From Streptomyces sp. NBC_01431 (GTDB taxonomy: Bacteria > Actinomycetota > Actinomycetes > Streptomycetales > Streptomycetaceae), in assembly GCF_036231355.1 (NCBI RefSeq), contig NZ_CP109496.1, positions 7,440,001-7,504,000 on the forward strand: a DNA stretch of 64,000 nt, given 5' to 3'. Position 1 is the first letter of the stretch. The number at the start of each line of letters is the position of its first letter. Shown here in pieces: positions 25,130 through 33,753 of the stretch. The notes under the pieces were generated by a model, which was not told the origin of the DNA, searched no databases, and saw only the letters and a list, made by a program, of their open reading frames with translations. The position numbers and the translations under genes were made by a program.

Positions 25130-25834
25130 TCACCCCGCCCGTGCAGGTGTGGGGAGCGGCTGGTCCGACGGCGCTTGTGCCGCGGTGCGCCACCAGCGAC
25201 GCGACGCCAGCGCGGCCAGCACGGCGCCGGCGGTGTTGACCAGTACGTCGTCCACGGAGGACACCCGGTCCAGGCGCAGGACGTACTGCGCCGTTTCGAC
25301 CAGGGCCGAGCAGCCCGCCCCGAGGGCCAGGATCCGCGGCACGGACGCCAGCGCCGCGAACCGCATCGGGGCGAAGAACCCCAGCGCCGCGAAGCCCAGC
25401 AGGTTGCCGAAGATGCCGACCGGCCCCATCGTGACCAGGTCCCGCAGCGGTATCAGGCTCACCCGGCCGGGGACGGTGCCGGCTCCGGCGCCCGGCATCA
25501 TGGTCAGCCAGAGGAACGGCACCGTCCCGTGGACCATGCCGACCTCGGCCAGCGACCACCGCCACGCCGTTCGACTGCCCAAGGCACGCCGACGGCGCGC
25601 CAGCGCCCACGCCACGAGCGCGGCCACCGGCAGCGCCACCAATGTCATCAGCACCACGCCGTTGAACGTGTCGAAGCAGCCGTGCCAGCGTCCCGCCATG
25701 CACATCGGAGCAGACATCATGAGCGGTCGTCGCACGACGAACGCGGCGCTCGCCACGCCGAGGACCGCCACGCCGAGAAGCACACTCCTGCGCAAGCGGC
25801 GGGACGGCGCTGATGGGGGTGCGTTGTGGTTCAT
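25130..25834 (-). CDS. VanZ-family membrane protein
   Basis: A 234-residue protein with five hydrophobic segments. It carries the VanZ signature near the end: CSALVETAQYVLRLDRVSSVDDVLVNTAGAVL, with conserved Glu, Arg, Asp-Asp and Asn-Thr. Relatives give low-level teicoplanin resistance in enterococci, but most actinobacterial members are uncharacterised. First gene of an apparent operon with the downstream two-component system, which may be controlled by, or sense, the same envelope signal. Confidence 0.9.
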   Translation of the reverse strand: MNHNAPPSAPSRRLRRSVLLGVAVLGVASAAFVVRRPLMMSAPMCMAGRWHGCFDTFNGVVLMTLVALPVAALVAWALARRRRALGSRTAWRWSLAEVGMVHGTVPFLWLTMMPGAGAGTVPGRVSLIPLRDLVTMGPVGIFGNLLGFAALGFFAPMRFAALASVPRILALGAGCSALVETAQYVLRLDRVSSVDDVLVNTAGAVLAALASRRWWRTAAQAPSDQPLPTPARAG

Positions 25835-26037
25835 GCCCTCATTGCAGACGGAGGGCCGTTGCGGTGGCGTATGCGATTTTCGATACGCCCGCGATACAGG
25901 GAATCCCCGGTACCAAGGCGTTGGCGCAAGCGGAGGGCCCCTTGTGCGTCTCGGTGCGCGATGCAGGGTGCGGAGGACGGGAGAAGGGGAGAGCGTTGCC
26001 CGTCCTCCGCTGTTCGGTGCGGTCGGGGACCGGCTCC

Positions 26038-26472
26038 TCAGCCGCTGATCTGCCGGGGCTCGGACTCGCCGCCGATGGCGATCTTGCGGGGCTTGGCGCG
26101 CTCCGCGATCGGGATGCGCAGGGTCAGGACCCCTGCCTCGTAGTCGGCCGTGATGCGCTCGGTGTCCAGCGTGTCGGCCAGGACCAGCTGGCGCGAGAAG
26201 ACGCCCAGAGGCCGCTCGGAGAGCTCCATCTGTACGTCGTCGGCCTTCACAGCCGGGCGGCGCTCCGCCTTGACGGTGAGCATGTTCCGCTCGACGTCGA
26301 TGTCGATCGCTTCCTTCGCGACGCCGGGCAGGTCGAGGGCGATCACGTACTCCTCGCCCTCACGGTAGGCATCCATCGGCATCGCCGAGGGCCTGGACCA
26401 TGTGCCCGTGACACCCGTGAGCTGCTGGGCGATACGGTCGAGTTCGCGGAACGGGTCGGTGCGCATCAACAT
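26038..26472 (-). CDS. hsp18: Hsp20/alpha-crystallin small heat-shock protein (HSP18)
   Basis: A 144-residue chaperone that holds unfolding proteins in large oligomers. It opens MLMRTDPFRELDRIAQQL, has the crystallin beta-sandwich (about 42-128) with DLPGVAKEAIDIDVE and YEAGVLTLRIP, and ends with a short tail. GGAGG lies nine to ten bases before the first ATG of the ATG-TTG-ATG start. The promoter has -35 TTGTCA (26552-26557) and -10 TACAAC (26529-26534), 17 bases apart on the minus strand, overlapping an exact RheA-type operator. It is divergent from the rheA-like gene, so heat induction by derepression is expected. Confidence 0.95.
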   Translation of the reverse strand: MLMRTDPFRELDRIAQQLTGVTGTWSRPSAMPMDAYREGEEYVIALDLPGVAKEAIDIDVERNMLTVKAERRPAVKADDVQMELSERPLGVFSRQLVLADTLDTERITADYEAGVLTLRIPIAERAKPRKIAIGGESEPRQISG

Positions 26473-26494
26473 CGCGAAAACACCTCCATCGGTC

Positions 26495-26509
26495 TGGCAG
26501 GAACTGCCA
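26495..26509. repeat. Perfect inverted repeat in the hsp18 leader
   Basis: TGGCAG-GAA-CTGCCA lies between the hsp18 -10 and its ribosome-binding site, so it would form a small hairpin in the leader mRNA. A role in RNA thermosensing or a second protein site is possible; only the symmetry is observed. Confidence 0.45.
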
Positions 26510-26537
26510 ATGCGCTGTTTCTGGCACCGTTGTAACA

Positions 26538-26556
26538 TGTCATCCAACCGATGACA
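26538..26556. promoter_or_regulatory. RheA-type operator
   Basis: TGTCATC-CAACC-GATGACA is a perfect 7-5-7 inverted repeat, the sequence described for RheA control of hsp18 in Streptomyces albus. It covers the -35 and spacer of the hsp18 promoter and sits 42 bases upstream of the divergent rheA-like start, so it can serve both genes. Confidence 0.88.
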
Positions 26557-26598
26557 AGTTTTGGCGTCGTCCAAACAGTGACGATTGAGAGGATCTCC

Positions 26599-27249
26599 GT
26601 GAACGCTTCCTCGGAGCCCCGTGACCCCACCTCGTTCTTCGCCGCGGCGGCCGCGCTGAACACGATCGACGAGGCCGTGCGCACTGCCCAGACCCCGCAG
26701 GCCGGAACACCTCCGCGGGAGGGGGGAGCCAGTGCCGAAGAGGCCTTGGCGGCGCTCCTCATGCTGCGTGAACTGCGCGACCAACTGGCGGGGTGGGAGC
26801 CCGGCCTGATCGAGGCGGCTCGCGCTGCGGGCTCCAGCTGGGCAGACCTGGCCCACCCGTTGGGCGTCGCCAGCCGCCAGGCCGCAGAGCGCCGCTACCT
26901 GCGGGTACGCCCCGGAACTCCCGGCACGACCGGCGAACAACGCGTACAGGCCACCCGCAACCGGCGCGCCGCCGACCGCACCGTCAACGCCTGGGCTCGG
27001 ACCAACGCCGCCGAACTGCGCCAACTCGCCGGCCAGATCACCGCCCTCACCGACCTCCCGGCCCGCGCCCGGACACCCCTGGCCCGGCTCGCCGACGCCC
27101 TCGCCGACAACGACGCTGCCCTGCTGATCGCCCCACTCGCCGACACTCACCTACACATTGAGGCCAACCACCCCGACCTCGCGGCCCGTATCGACACCAT
27201 CACCCACCACACCAACCAGCTCCGCCAAGTGGACGGTGAGCACCGCTGA
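26599..27249 (+). CDS. rheA: RheA-like repressor of hsp18
   Basis: A 216-residue protein divergent from hsp18 across a consensus RheA site. The central region (EPGLIEAARAAGSSWADLAHPLGVASRQAAERRYLRV) looks like a helix-turn-helix that recurs in actinobacterial HSP18 regulators; the remainder is Arg/Ala-rich helix. RheA acts as a protein thermometer that loses DNA binding on heating. GTG at 26599 is chosen because GAGAGGA lies five bases upstream; an ATG at 26551 would fall inside the operator. Identity rests on context, operator and general resemblance. Confidence 0.82.
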   Translation: MNASSEPRDPTSFFAAAAALNTIDEAVRTAQTPQAGTPPREGGASAEEALAALLMLRELRDQLAGWEPGLIEAARAAGSSWADLAHPLGVASRQAAERRYLRVRPGTPGTTGEQRVQATRNRRAADRTVNAWARTNAAELRQLAGQITALTDLPARARTPLARLADALADNDAALLIAPLADTHLHIEANHPDLAARIDTITHHTNQLRQVDGEHR

Positions 27250-27415
27250 ACCACCATCCGACACCCTTTGACCGGCAAGCCCACAAGGCAATGCGTGACG
27301 GGCCGCGGAATGCGGCGCGGGGGACGGGATCCGCTGTCGGAATCCCTGCGCCCAGTGATCGAGATCAGAGGGTGCCAACGCCGCCCCCGCGTCCGTCCCG
27401 CTGCGAGGCGGTTCC

Positions 27416-27604
27416 CTAGCCGAACGCGGAGAACGAGCGCCCTTCCCTCTCGCTCTGGGCACGCCGCACTCCGCTCCAGTCCAGCGCCTGCCGCGCCTCG
27501 TGCTGTGCCTGCTCAGCCACCGTCCGGGTCTCGGCCACGACGTCGCCGCGCTCGCGGACCAGACGCTGGTAGATCGGTGGATGAGATATCTCTGTGCTGT
27601 CCAT
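27416..27604 (-). CDS. Small conserved hypothetical protein
   Basis: A 62-residue, charged, probably helical protein: MDSTEISHPPIYQRLVRERGDVV at the start, EQAQHEARQALDW in the middle, SFSAFG at the end. Codon use is normal for the genome. It resembles short unnamed Streptomyces proteins. Function unknown. It converges with the rheA-like gene. Confidence 0.6.
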   Translation of the reverse strand: MDSTEISHPPIYQRLVRERGDVVAETRTVAEQAQHEARQALDWSGVRRAQSEREGRSFSAFG

Positions 27605-27925
27605 GACGCCTGATCTTGCCCGTTCGCCGACAATCTGTCAGCCGACGGACCCCCAACAGACCCTGTGACATCGGACTCGGCCGACCAGGGGCCGTGGCCC
27701 GCTCGGGTCGGCGAGCCGGGTACGGGGCTGGTACGCAGACCTGGCCCGAGCCCAGTCCCAACCGCCTCGGCACAGCAGGGGACGCCCCTCGACGGTCCTG
27801 ATGTCCCGCGGTCCACCAGCCGATCCAGCGCTGCCCCCGACCCCGCCGGAATGCGGACCGGCCGCCCGCAGCCGAGGATGGGCGTGATCCCCGTCCACCT
27901 CTTCTGCCGTCAGGAGCGCACCGTC
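27605..27925. other. Gene-free stretch before the CBM48-like gene
   Basis: An open frame runs through part of it in phase with the CBM48-like gene, but its residues look non-biological (Pro/Ser/Arg-rich, no family resemblance) and the good ribosome-binding site is at the far end (27911-27916). I see no other signal. Confidence 0.4.
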
Positions 27926-28201
27926 ATGCTGGAGCGCAAGCTGCACAAGGACCACACCGAGGTCACGTTCATCCTTCCGGCGGAACGGCCGCCCGGCCCG
28001 GTCAGTGTCGTGGGCGACTTCAACGACTGGCAGCCCGGCGTCCACACCCTGCGCCGGCGACACGACGGCAAACGGGCCGTCACGGTCGCGCTGCGGAGCC
28101 AGAGCACGCATTCCTTCCGCTACCTGGCGGCCGGTGACTACTGGTTCAACGACGAGAGCGCCGGTGACCAGGAAGGTCCCAACAGCCGCCTGCACACCTG
28201 A
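27926..28201 (+). CDS. Stand-alone CBM48/AMPK-type glycogen-binding domain protein
   Basis: A 91-residue protein consisting of one isoamylase N-terminal (E-set) domain: TEVTFILPAE, then the signature VSVVGDFNDWQPGVHTLRRR, then THSFRYLAAGDYWFNDESA. Such domains bind alpha-glucan; here no catalytic domain is attached, as in similar single-domain actinobacterial proteins. AGGAG lies about nine bases before the ATG. Partner enzyme not evident nearby. Confidence 0.9.
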   Translation: MLERKLHKDHTEVTFILPAERPPGPVSVVGDFNDWQPGVHTLRRRHDGKRAVTVALRSQSTHSFRYLAAGDYWFNDESAGDQEGPNSRLHT

Positions 28202-28459
28202 CGAGGCACCCCACCGCTCGCTGGGCGGCGGGGCCCGCCGCTGCCATCAGCCTGCCTTCGGCTGCCCGTCAGCTGCCGCGCCCTGACACGGCCCAGGTGC
28301 CCCGACGTCGTCCCGGCGCACTCTCCGGCCGCGCCCCATCCCGGCGCTCGCTGATGCTCTCCTGGCACGTGGGGCCTGCCGAGCGGCCCAGAAGCAGAAC
28401 GCCTAGTCCTCGCGGGTCGCGGCGGAAGGTCACCTCCGGCCGCCCTATGATCGGCGGCC

Positions 28460-28729
28460 GTGGCGCACACTTTCGAGGAGCTTGTCGAGAAGCAGCGTAC
28501 GGCAGACGCGGCGCACGCCCAGGTGGAGCAGCTGCGGAGGCAGTATGGGTCGCCGAGTTCCCGCTCCTGGTCCGCGCAGCAGTCACAGACCTACGAGACG
28601 GCGTGGCGGGCGTGGCGGGATCTGGCACGGGATGTGCAGGCCGCGGTCACCGCGTACGCGAAGGAGCATGGTGAGGCCCGGCCGGACATGGAAACCCGGG
28701 TGAGAAATGCGGCCGGGCACCCGGAGTAG
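28460..28729 (+). CDS. Small conserved hypothetical protein
   Basis: An 89-residue, Gln/Ala/Arg-rich, mostly helical protein: AHTFEELVEKQRTADAAHAQ, then SQTYETAWRAWRDLARDVQAAVTAYAKEHG. It has a GTG start with a weak leader. Similar short proteins occur widely in Streptomyces; I know no function. Codon bias supports it as real. Confidence 0.7.
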   Translation: MAHTFEELVEKQRTADAAHAQVEQLRRQYGSPSSRSWSAQQSQTYETAWRAWRDLARDVQAAVTAYAKEHGEARPDMETRVRNAAGHPE

Positions 28730-29414
28730 CAGCGTGTGACTCCCCATTGCCCCGGGTTCGAGGTCGTCGTACGTGGCGCGTGTGCCATGGTCGCCGACTG
28801 CCCTGGTGGCAGGCCTGGTGTGCGGTACCGGACCACTCAAGGGCGCCAGTAGGGGAAGCGCTGCCGGCCCATCACCAGAGCGGGCAGACACCTTTCACCC
28901 CGCCGGGACACAAGCAAGCCATGGGTGCGGGCCCCCGCGTATGGGCCGTACACGGCGACGCGGTGTCCCTCTCGGATGTGCTGGCCACCTCCGGGCTGGA
29001 CGACCGCCGTTCCTCCCACGGCGTACTGGGCGAAGCCTCGGAACTCATGGCCGACGGGCGGCGCGGAGCACTCCCCGGCGCTCACGCCCGCCGCCGTGCG
29101 TCCCGCCCCAGACGTCGACGTCCCGCCTCCGGACCGGCTGCGCCTGGCGCAGGCCCTGCTGCCGCGCGACGCCTTGTTCCGCCCCACGGAGCAATTCCCG
29201 GTAGAGCGCGACAGTCGGTCGCGCTCCGCGCTGCCGACGTGTCCCTTCCGCAGGGTGTCTTCGTCCCGGACTCGGGTGCGGGGTAAGGGAGTTCGGCCCG
29301 TTAGGCAAACTCTGACTCATATTTCGCAGGATCCCTTTCCGGGATGCCGTGGGCACGCCAAGATCTCACCCGCGTCGGGCAGCATCCAGCGCCCGACCGT
29401 AGGGAGGAGAGCGC
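28730..29414. other. 685-base region without a supported gene
   Basis: Several frames are open but none has family resemblance or a good start. The last 80 bases hold the promoter and GGGAGGAG ribosome-binding site of the large secreted protein. A decayed gene around 28920-29100 is possible. Confidence 0.4.
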
Positions 29415-32093
29415 ATGGTGCCTCAACGGCATCGGCGGCGGTTCATAACCTGCACCGTCGTGGCCGCCGCGTTCGGACTGGTCAGCAGCCAGGCGTTCGC
29501 GGCTTCCAGTGACACCAGACCCCGGCCCTGGAACGTGCGTCACCAGACCGACATCGGCCGCCAGCACACCAAGGCGGTCAACGCCGGACACGGCAAGTCG
29601 GCCTTCGCCGCGTCCGAGAGTGGAGACGACGGGTCCGACGAGGCCGAGAACTCCGCCGAGGGCACGGCCCAGTACACGGAGGCCCGCACCGCCCCCGGCG
29701 TGATCGCGCCCGGCGCGTACGGGGCGGCCTGGGCGCAGCTCCAGTCGATGCAGCACACCAACGGTGACTGGAACCACGTCACCAAGAAGGTGTACAACTC
29801 CGACGACCCGCGATATCGCGACGTCAACTCCAACTCCAGCGGCGGCTCGGGGAACGTGACCGGCCGCATCACCGGGATCGCCGCCGACGACGAGGGCTAT
29901 GTCTACGCGGGCGGCGCCAACGGCGGGGTGTTCCGCTCCAAGACCGGCGGCGGCCGCTGGCAGCCCATCGCCGACAAGCTGCCGTCACTGTCGACGGGCA
30001 CCCTCGCACTGGACGGCTCCAAGCGGCTCTGGTACGCCACCGGCGAGTCCAACACCGGAGCAACTTCCTTCGTGGGCACGGGCGTTTACGTACTGGCCGA
30101 CCCGCAGCACGGCCAGTTCCAGCCGGGCGGCCGGGTGGGCGGCGCCGAACTGGAGAGCACCACCATCCACGCCCTGCGGTTCGCCGGGACCACGGTGTGG
30201 GCGGCCACCAGCCGAGGTGTGTGGTCGCACTCGACCACCACTCTGTCCGGTCCCTGGAAGCTGGAGTTCGCCCCGAACCCGGACTATCTGCCGGGCGGCT
30301 CGAAGGCGTCCGACCCGAGCGCCCCGTACAAGAACATCGCCAACGACATAGCCGTCGACCCGAAGGACCCGTCCAAGGTCTTGCTCGCGGTGGGCTGGCG
30401 CGGCGGCGACACCTACAACGGGCTGTACGCCAAGCAGAGCGACGGCAGTTGGAAGCCCGCGACGGGACTCGGTGACCTGCCGACCAGCAGTGCCGACGTC
30501 GGCAACGTGACGTTCGGCGCGGCTGCCGATGGCTCGCGCCTGTACGCCATCGACCAGTCTCCGGCGCAGATGGCGTCCAATCCGGACAGCGGATTGAAGG
30601 GCGTGTACGTGTCCAAGTCCGGTTCGCCGTTCGGGCCGTGGACGCTGATCGCCGACTACACCAAGTTGAAGGCATCCGGCTCGGCGCTCCAGGGCGCCGG
30701 TTACATGCCGGGCATCCAGTCCTGGTACAACCAGTTCCTCCAGGTCGACCCGAACAACGCCGACCACGTCTACCTGGGCCTTGAAGAGGTCTTCGAGACG
30801 AAGAACGGCGGCACGAACTGGATCACCCCCGGCCCGTACTGGAACTTCACCTTCCCCTGCTGGAGCATCGACCCCAGCAAGCAGACCGGTGACTGTTCGC
30901 CGACCACGCACTCCGACCAGCACGCGGTGGCGATCGGCAGCTACAAGGGCCAGAGCTACGCCTTCGTGGGGAACGACGGCGGCATCTACCGGCGCCCGCT
31001 GAACGGAGCCGTTGATTCGGGCGGGCACGCCAAGGACTGGCAGTCGCTGAACGACGGCACCATCGACACTCTCCAGTACTACTCGGTGGGCGTCGGCAAG
31101 GACCTCACCTACGGCGGGGTCTCGGTGACCGGCGGGCTTCAGGACAACGGGCAGTCGATCCTGCGCGGCCGCGACAAGGTGATGGGTTCGAATTTCGGCG
31201 GCGACGGAGCCGACACCATCACCGACCCGAACAACGGCTGCAACATTGGCCAGGAATACGTCTACCTGGACATGTGGGTCACCCAGAACTGCGGTGTGAA
31301 CGACGGGAGTTGGACCACCGATCCGACCAAGGCGACCGAGTACGAGGTCGCCCCGCCGGACAAGGACCTCGGCGCTGCGGGCGCCCGCTTCATCGCGCCG
31401 ATCACCACCGATACCAAGGACACCAACACCTGGGTGGCCGGTGGCCGGCACGTGTGGGTGCAGAACAAGGGCTTCGCGATCCGCTCCGGCAGCGAGTGGA
31501 AGAACGCCTACGACCTCGGTGAAGGCCACGTCGCCACCGCGGTCGCATCCTCCGGCGGCACCGTGTACGTCGGCTGGTGCGGCCCTTGCGACAGCAAGGG
31601 CTTCAGCCGGGGCATCGCGGTCGGCAACACCGACGGCACCGGCTGGCACCAGCTCAACCTGCCCGTCGAGGGAACCGTACCCAACCGCTACATCTCCGGC
31701 TTCGACGTCGACCCGGCCAACGCCCAGCACGTGTATGTCGCGGTCAACGGCTTCTCCCGCAAGTGGACCGAGGGCCCCGGCGCGGGCATCGGCCACGTCT
31801 TCGAATCGAAGGACGGCGGGGCCGACTGGACGGACATCTCGGCGAACCTGCCCGACGTGCCCGCCAACACGGTGAAGCTGCTCCCGAACGGCGGTCTCGC
31901 CCTCGGCACCGACCTGGCCACCTTCTACCGGCCGACGGGCGCAGCCCAGTGGCAGGTACTCGGCAAGGGCCTGCCCACCACCGCGGTCATGCAGCTGAAA
32001 CTCGGCCCGGACAACAACCTGTACGCAGCCACACACGGACGCGGCATCTGGTCCTTCGACGTACGGCGCCTCAAGGGCCGTAGGAACAACTGA
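29415..32093 (+). CDS. Large secreted beta-propeller protein with Asp-box repeats
   Basis: An 892-residue protein with signal peptide (RRRFITCTVVAAAFGL...SSQAFA), an Asp/Glu-rich spacer (about 65-95) and a long propeller-like region. Asp-box motifs S/T-x-D/N-x-G-x-x-W recur at FRSKTGGGRW, FETKNGGTNW and FESKDGGADW, as in GH74 xyloglucanases, sialidase-like and Vps10-like proteins. FVGNDGGIYRRP and LNNLYAATHGRGIW are typical blades. No GH74 catalytic Asp pair can be assigned with confidence. It is extracellular; glycan binding or hydrolysis is possible but unproven. A strong terminator follows. Confidence 0.82.
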   Translation: MVPQRHRRRFITCTVVAAAFGLVSSQAFAASSDTRPRPWNVRHQTDIGRQHTKAVNAGHGKSAFAASESGDDGSDEAENSAEGTAQYTEARTAPGVIAPGAYGAAWAQLQSMQHTNGDWNHVTKKVYNSDDPRYRDVNSNSSGGSGNVTGRITGIAADDEGYVYAGGANGGVFRSKTGGGRWQPIADKLPSLSTGTLALDGSKRLWYATGESNTGATSFVGTGVYVLADPQHGQFQPGGRVGGAELESTTIHALRFAGTTVWAATSRGVWSHSTTTLSGPWKLEFAPNPDYLPGGSKASDPSAPYKNIANDIAVDPKDPSKVLLAVGWRGGDTYNGLYAKQSDGSWKPATGLGDLPTSSADVGNVTFGAAADGSRLYAIDQSPAQMASNPDSGLKGVYVSKSGSPFGPWTLIADYTKLKASGSALQGAGYMPGIQSWYNQFLQVDPNNADHVYLGLEEVFETKNGGTNWITPGPYWNFTFPCWSIDPSKQTGDCSPTTHSDQHAVAIGSYKGQSYAFVGNDGGIYRRPLNGAVDSGGHAKDWQSLNDGTIDTLQYYSVGVGKDLTYGGVSVTGGLQDNGQSILRGRDKVMGSNFGGDGADTITDPNNGCNIGQEYVYLDMWVTQNCGVNDGSWTTDPTKATEYEVAPPDKDLGAAGARFIAPITTDTKDTNTWVAGGRHVWVQNKGFAIRSGSEWKNAYDLGEGHVATAVASSGGTVYVGWCGPCDSKGFSRGIAVGNTDGTGWHQLNLPVEGTVPNRYISGFDVDPANAQHVYVAVNGFSRKWTEGPGAGIGHVFESKDGGADWTDISANLPDVPANTVKLLPNGGLALGTDLATFYRPTGAAQWQVLGKGLPTTAVMQLKLGPDNNLYAATHGRGIWSFDVRRLKGRRNN

Positions 32094-32110
32094 CCGGACT
32101 CGCATCCGGC

Positions 32111-32151
32111 GGCCGGTGTGCACCCCGCGTAGTGCGGGGCGCACACCGGCC
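32111..32151. terminator. Bidirectional terminator hairpin
   Basis: GGCCGGTGTGCACCCCGC pairs with GCGGGGCGCACACCGGCC with one mismatch and a 5-base loop, between the converging propeller and oxidoreductase genes. Confidence 0.88.
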
Positions 32152-32230
32152 GTCTCGGTCTCGTTCCCCATTCCGCCGGAATCCTGCCGCTGGGTGGCGA
32201 GTTCCCCAGGGCGGGTGGCTGCGACCGTGC

Positions 32231-33199
32231 TCAGTTGGTGACGGTGAGGACGAGCTTGCCGCGGGTACGGCCGGCCTCACCGCGGGCGTGGGCCGCGGCG
32301 GCCTGCTCGAACGGGAAGGTCTCCTCCACCTCGACGGCGACATGGCCGGCGTCGATCAGGTCGGCGATCGTCGTCAGCGCGGCACCGTCCGGCTCGACCA
32401 GGAAGGGGGTGACCCGTACCCCGGCCGACTCGGCGGCCTGGGCCAGTTCCGGGGAGACCCCGGCCGGGATCGCGACCAGCAGTCCGCCGGGGCGCAGGAC
32501 CCTCAGCGAGCGGGTGCTGGTCCGGTCGTGGGCATCACCCACCAGGTCGATGACGACATCGACGTTGGCGACGGCGTCCTCGAAGCGAGCGGTGGTGTAG
32601 TCGATCGTCTCCTCGGCCCCGAGGCCCTTCAGCCAGGTGTGCCGGGCAGCGCCGGCGGTCGCGATCACATGCGCGCCCAGGTGCCGGGCGAACTGCACCG
32701 CGAAGTGGCCGACCCCACCGGCGGCGGCGGTGATCAGGACGCGCTGGCCGGCCTGAAGGTGGGCGGTGTCGACCACGGCCTGCCAGGCGGTCAGCGCCGC
32801 CAGCGGCACCGCGGCGGCGTGCACGTGGTCGACGGTGGCAGGCTTGCGGGCGAACTGCCGGGCCGGGGCGGTCACATACTCCGCGTACGCGTTCGCGGCG
32901 CGCGGGAACCATGGCATGCCGTACACCTCGTCGCCTGCCTTCAGTGTGGTGACACCGAAGCCGACCTCCTCCACGACTCCGGACACGTCCCAGCCGAGCG
33001 TGAACGGCGGCTCACCCAGCACCCCAGCCATGCCGGTGCCCCCACGGGTCTTCCAGTCCACCGGGTTGATCCCGGCCGCGTGCACCCGCACCAGTACCTC
33101 GGTGGGCAGCGGCACCGGGCGGGGCACCTGCTGGATCCGCAGCACCTCCGGGCCGCCGAAACCGTCTTGGACCACCGCGCGCATCGTGTCTGCGGACAT
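32231..33199 (-). CDS. NADP-dependent quinone oxidoreductase-like MDR protein
   Basis: A 322-residue zinc-free medium-chain dehydrogenase: MRAVVQDGFGGPEVLRIQQVPRP, PPFTLGWDVSGVVEEVG, the nucleotide motif AAAGGVGHFAVQFARHLGA. Reduces quinones or enone-type electrophiles with NADPH. It is divergent from the HxlR regulator across two palindromes, so it is the probable target of that regulator, in a redox or electrophile response. Confidence 0.93.
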   Translation of the reverse strand: MSADTMRAVVQDGFGGPEVLRIQQVPRPVPLPTEVLVRVHAAGINPVDWKTRGGTGMAGVLGEPPFTLGWDVSGVVEEVGFGVTTLKAGDEVYGMPWFPRAANAYAEYVTAPARQFARKPATVDHVHAAAVPLAALTAWQAVVDTAHLQAGQRVLITAAAGGVGHFAVQFARHLGAHVIATAGAARHTWLKGLGAEETIDYTTARFEDAVANVDVVIDLVGDAHDRTSTRSLRVLRPGGLLVAIPAGVSPELAQAAESAGVRVTPFLVEPDGAALTTIADLIDAGHVAVEVEETFPFEQAAAAHARGEAGRTRGKLVLTVTN

Positions 33200-33266
33200 G
33201 AGTCATCTCCTGAAAAACGTTCTGCGGAGCGCCGCTTGGCGAGCCCCCCGTTGACGTCGACGAAGC

Positions 33267-33280
33267 TATCCCCAGGGATA
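33267..33280. promoter_or_regulatory. Palindrome 1 in the HxlR/oxidoreductase region
   Basis: TATCCC-CA-GGGATA is a perfect inverted repeat 68 bases upstream of the oxidoreductase start. It is a candidate binding site for the divergent HxlR regulator. Confidence 0.5.
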
Positions 33281-33301
33281 TGGTTACCTTCAAGGACTAC
33301 T

Positions 33302-33318
33302 ACTTCCCATAGGGAAGT
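33302..33318. promoter_or_regulatory. Palindrome 2 in the HxlR/oxidoreductase region
   Basis: ACTTCCC-ATA-GGGAAGT is a perfect 7-3-7 inverted repeat 22 bases upstream of the HxlR start codon, well placed for autorepression. Confidence 0.65.
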
Positions 33319-33339
33319 GACCTGGTCAGGAGAGTGATC

Positions 33340-33717
33340 ATGACGACCAGCTGCCCCAGCGGCCAGCACGCCCACCACGACGTCTACGCAGCGCAGTGCC
33401 CCTGCCGGGCGTTGCTCGACCTGCTCGCCAACAAGTGGTCCGCTCTGTCCATCGGTGCCCTTGAGAACGGGCCCCAGCGCTTCGGAGAGCTCCAGCGCAA
33501 GCTTCAGGGCGTCAGCCCCAAGGTGCTGACCCAGACGCTCCGCCGCCTTGAGGAATTCGGCATCGTGGACCGCACCGTCTACCCAGCCGTCCCCCTGCAC
33601 GTCGAGTACGCCCTCACCCCCCTCGGCCGCAGCGCCGCGATCCCGCTCAACGCGCTGCGGTCGTGGGTCGAGGACAACATCGACCATGCCCTGCGCCCCG
33701 AGCCCGCCGCGTCGTAG
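33340..33717 (+). CDS. HxlR-family transcriptional regulator
   Basis: A 125-residue winged-helix protein. CPCRALLDLLANKWSALSIGAL, FGELQRKLQGVSPKVLTQTLRRLEEFGIVDR and VEYALTPLGRSA are the family blocks. Cysteines at about 4, 18 and 20 could make it redox- or electrophile-responsive like HypR/QorR. ATG at 33340 is chosen over GTG at 33334 because AGGAG is seven bases from it. It probably represses itself and the divergent oxidoreductase. Confidence 0.94.
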   Translation: MTTSCPSGQHAHHDVYAAQCPCRALLDLLANKWSALSIGALENGPQRFGELQRKLQGVSPKVLTQTLRRLEEFGIVDRTVYPAVPLHVEYALTPLGRSAAIPLNALRSWVEDNIDHALRPEPAAS

Positions 33718-33753
33718 TCGCGCTGAGGGGCCACCACACAGCACGCCCGTTTA

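Noticed and set aside
24355..25834. Vancomycin resistance system (VanZ plus two-component pair)
   Set aside because: No vanH, vanA or vanX-type genes are present; VanZ-like proteins and OmpR-type pairs are common in Streptomyces without glycopeptide resistance.
26473..27150. Long in-frame extension upstream of hsp18
   Set aside because: It runs opposite the rheA-like gene and through the RheA operator; the Hsp20 family N-terminus and ribosome-binding site are at 26472.
28837..29187. Open frame on the minus strand with VAVYGPYAGA
   Set aside because: Superficial likeness to a small enzyme, but composition is Arg/Gly-rich, there is no start signal and no continuous family match.
29985..32171. 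Very long minus-strand open frame opposite the propeller gene
   Set aside because: It is a high-G+C mirror frame: Val/Gly/Arg/Asp-rich without domains, fully covered by a well-supported plus-strand gene.
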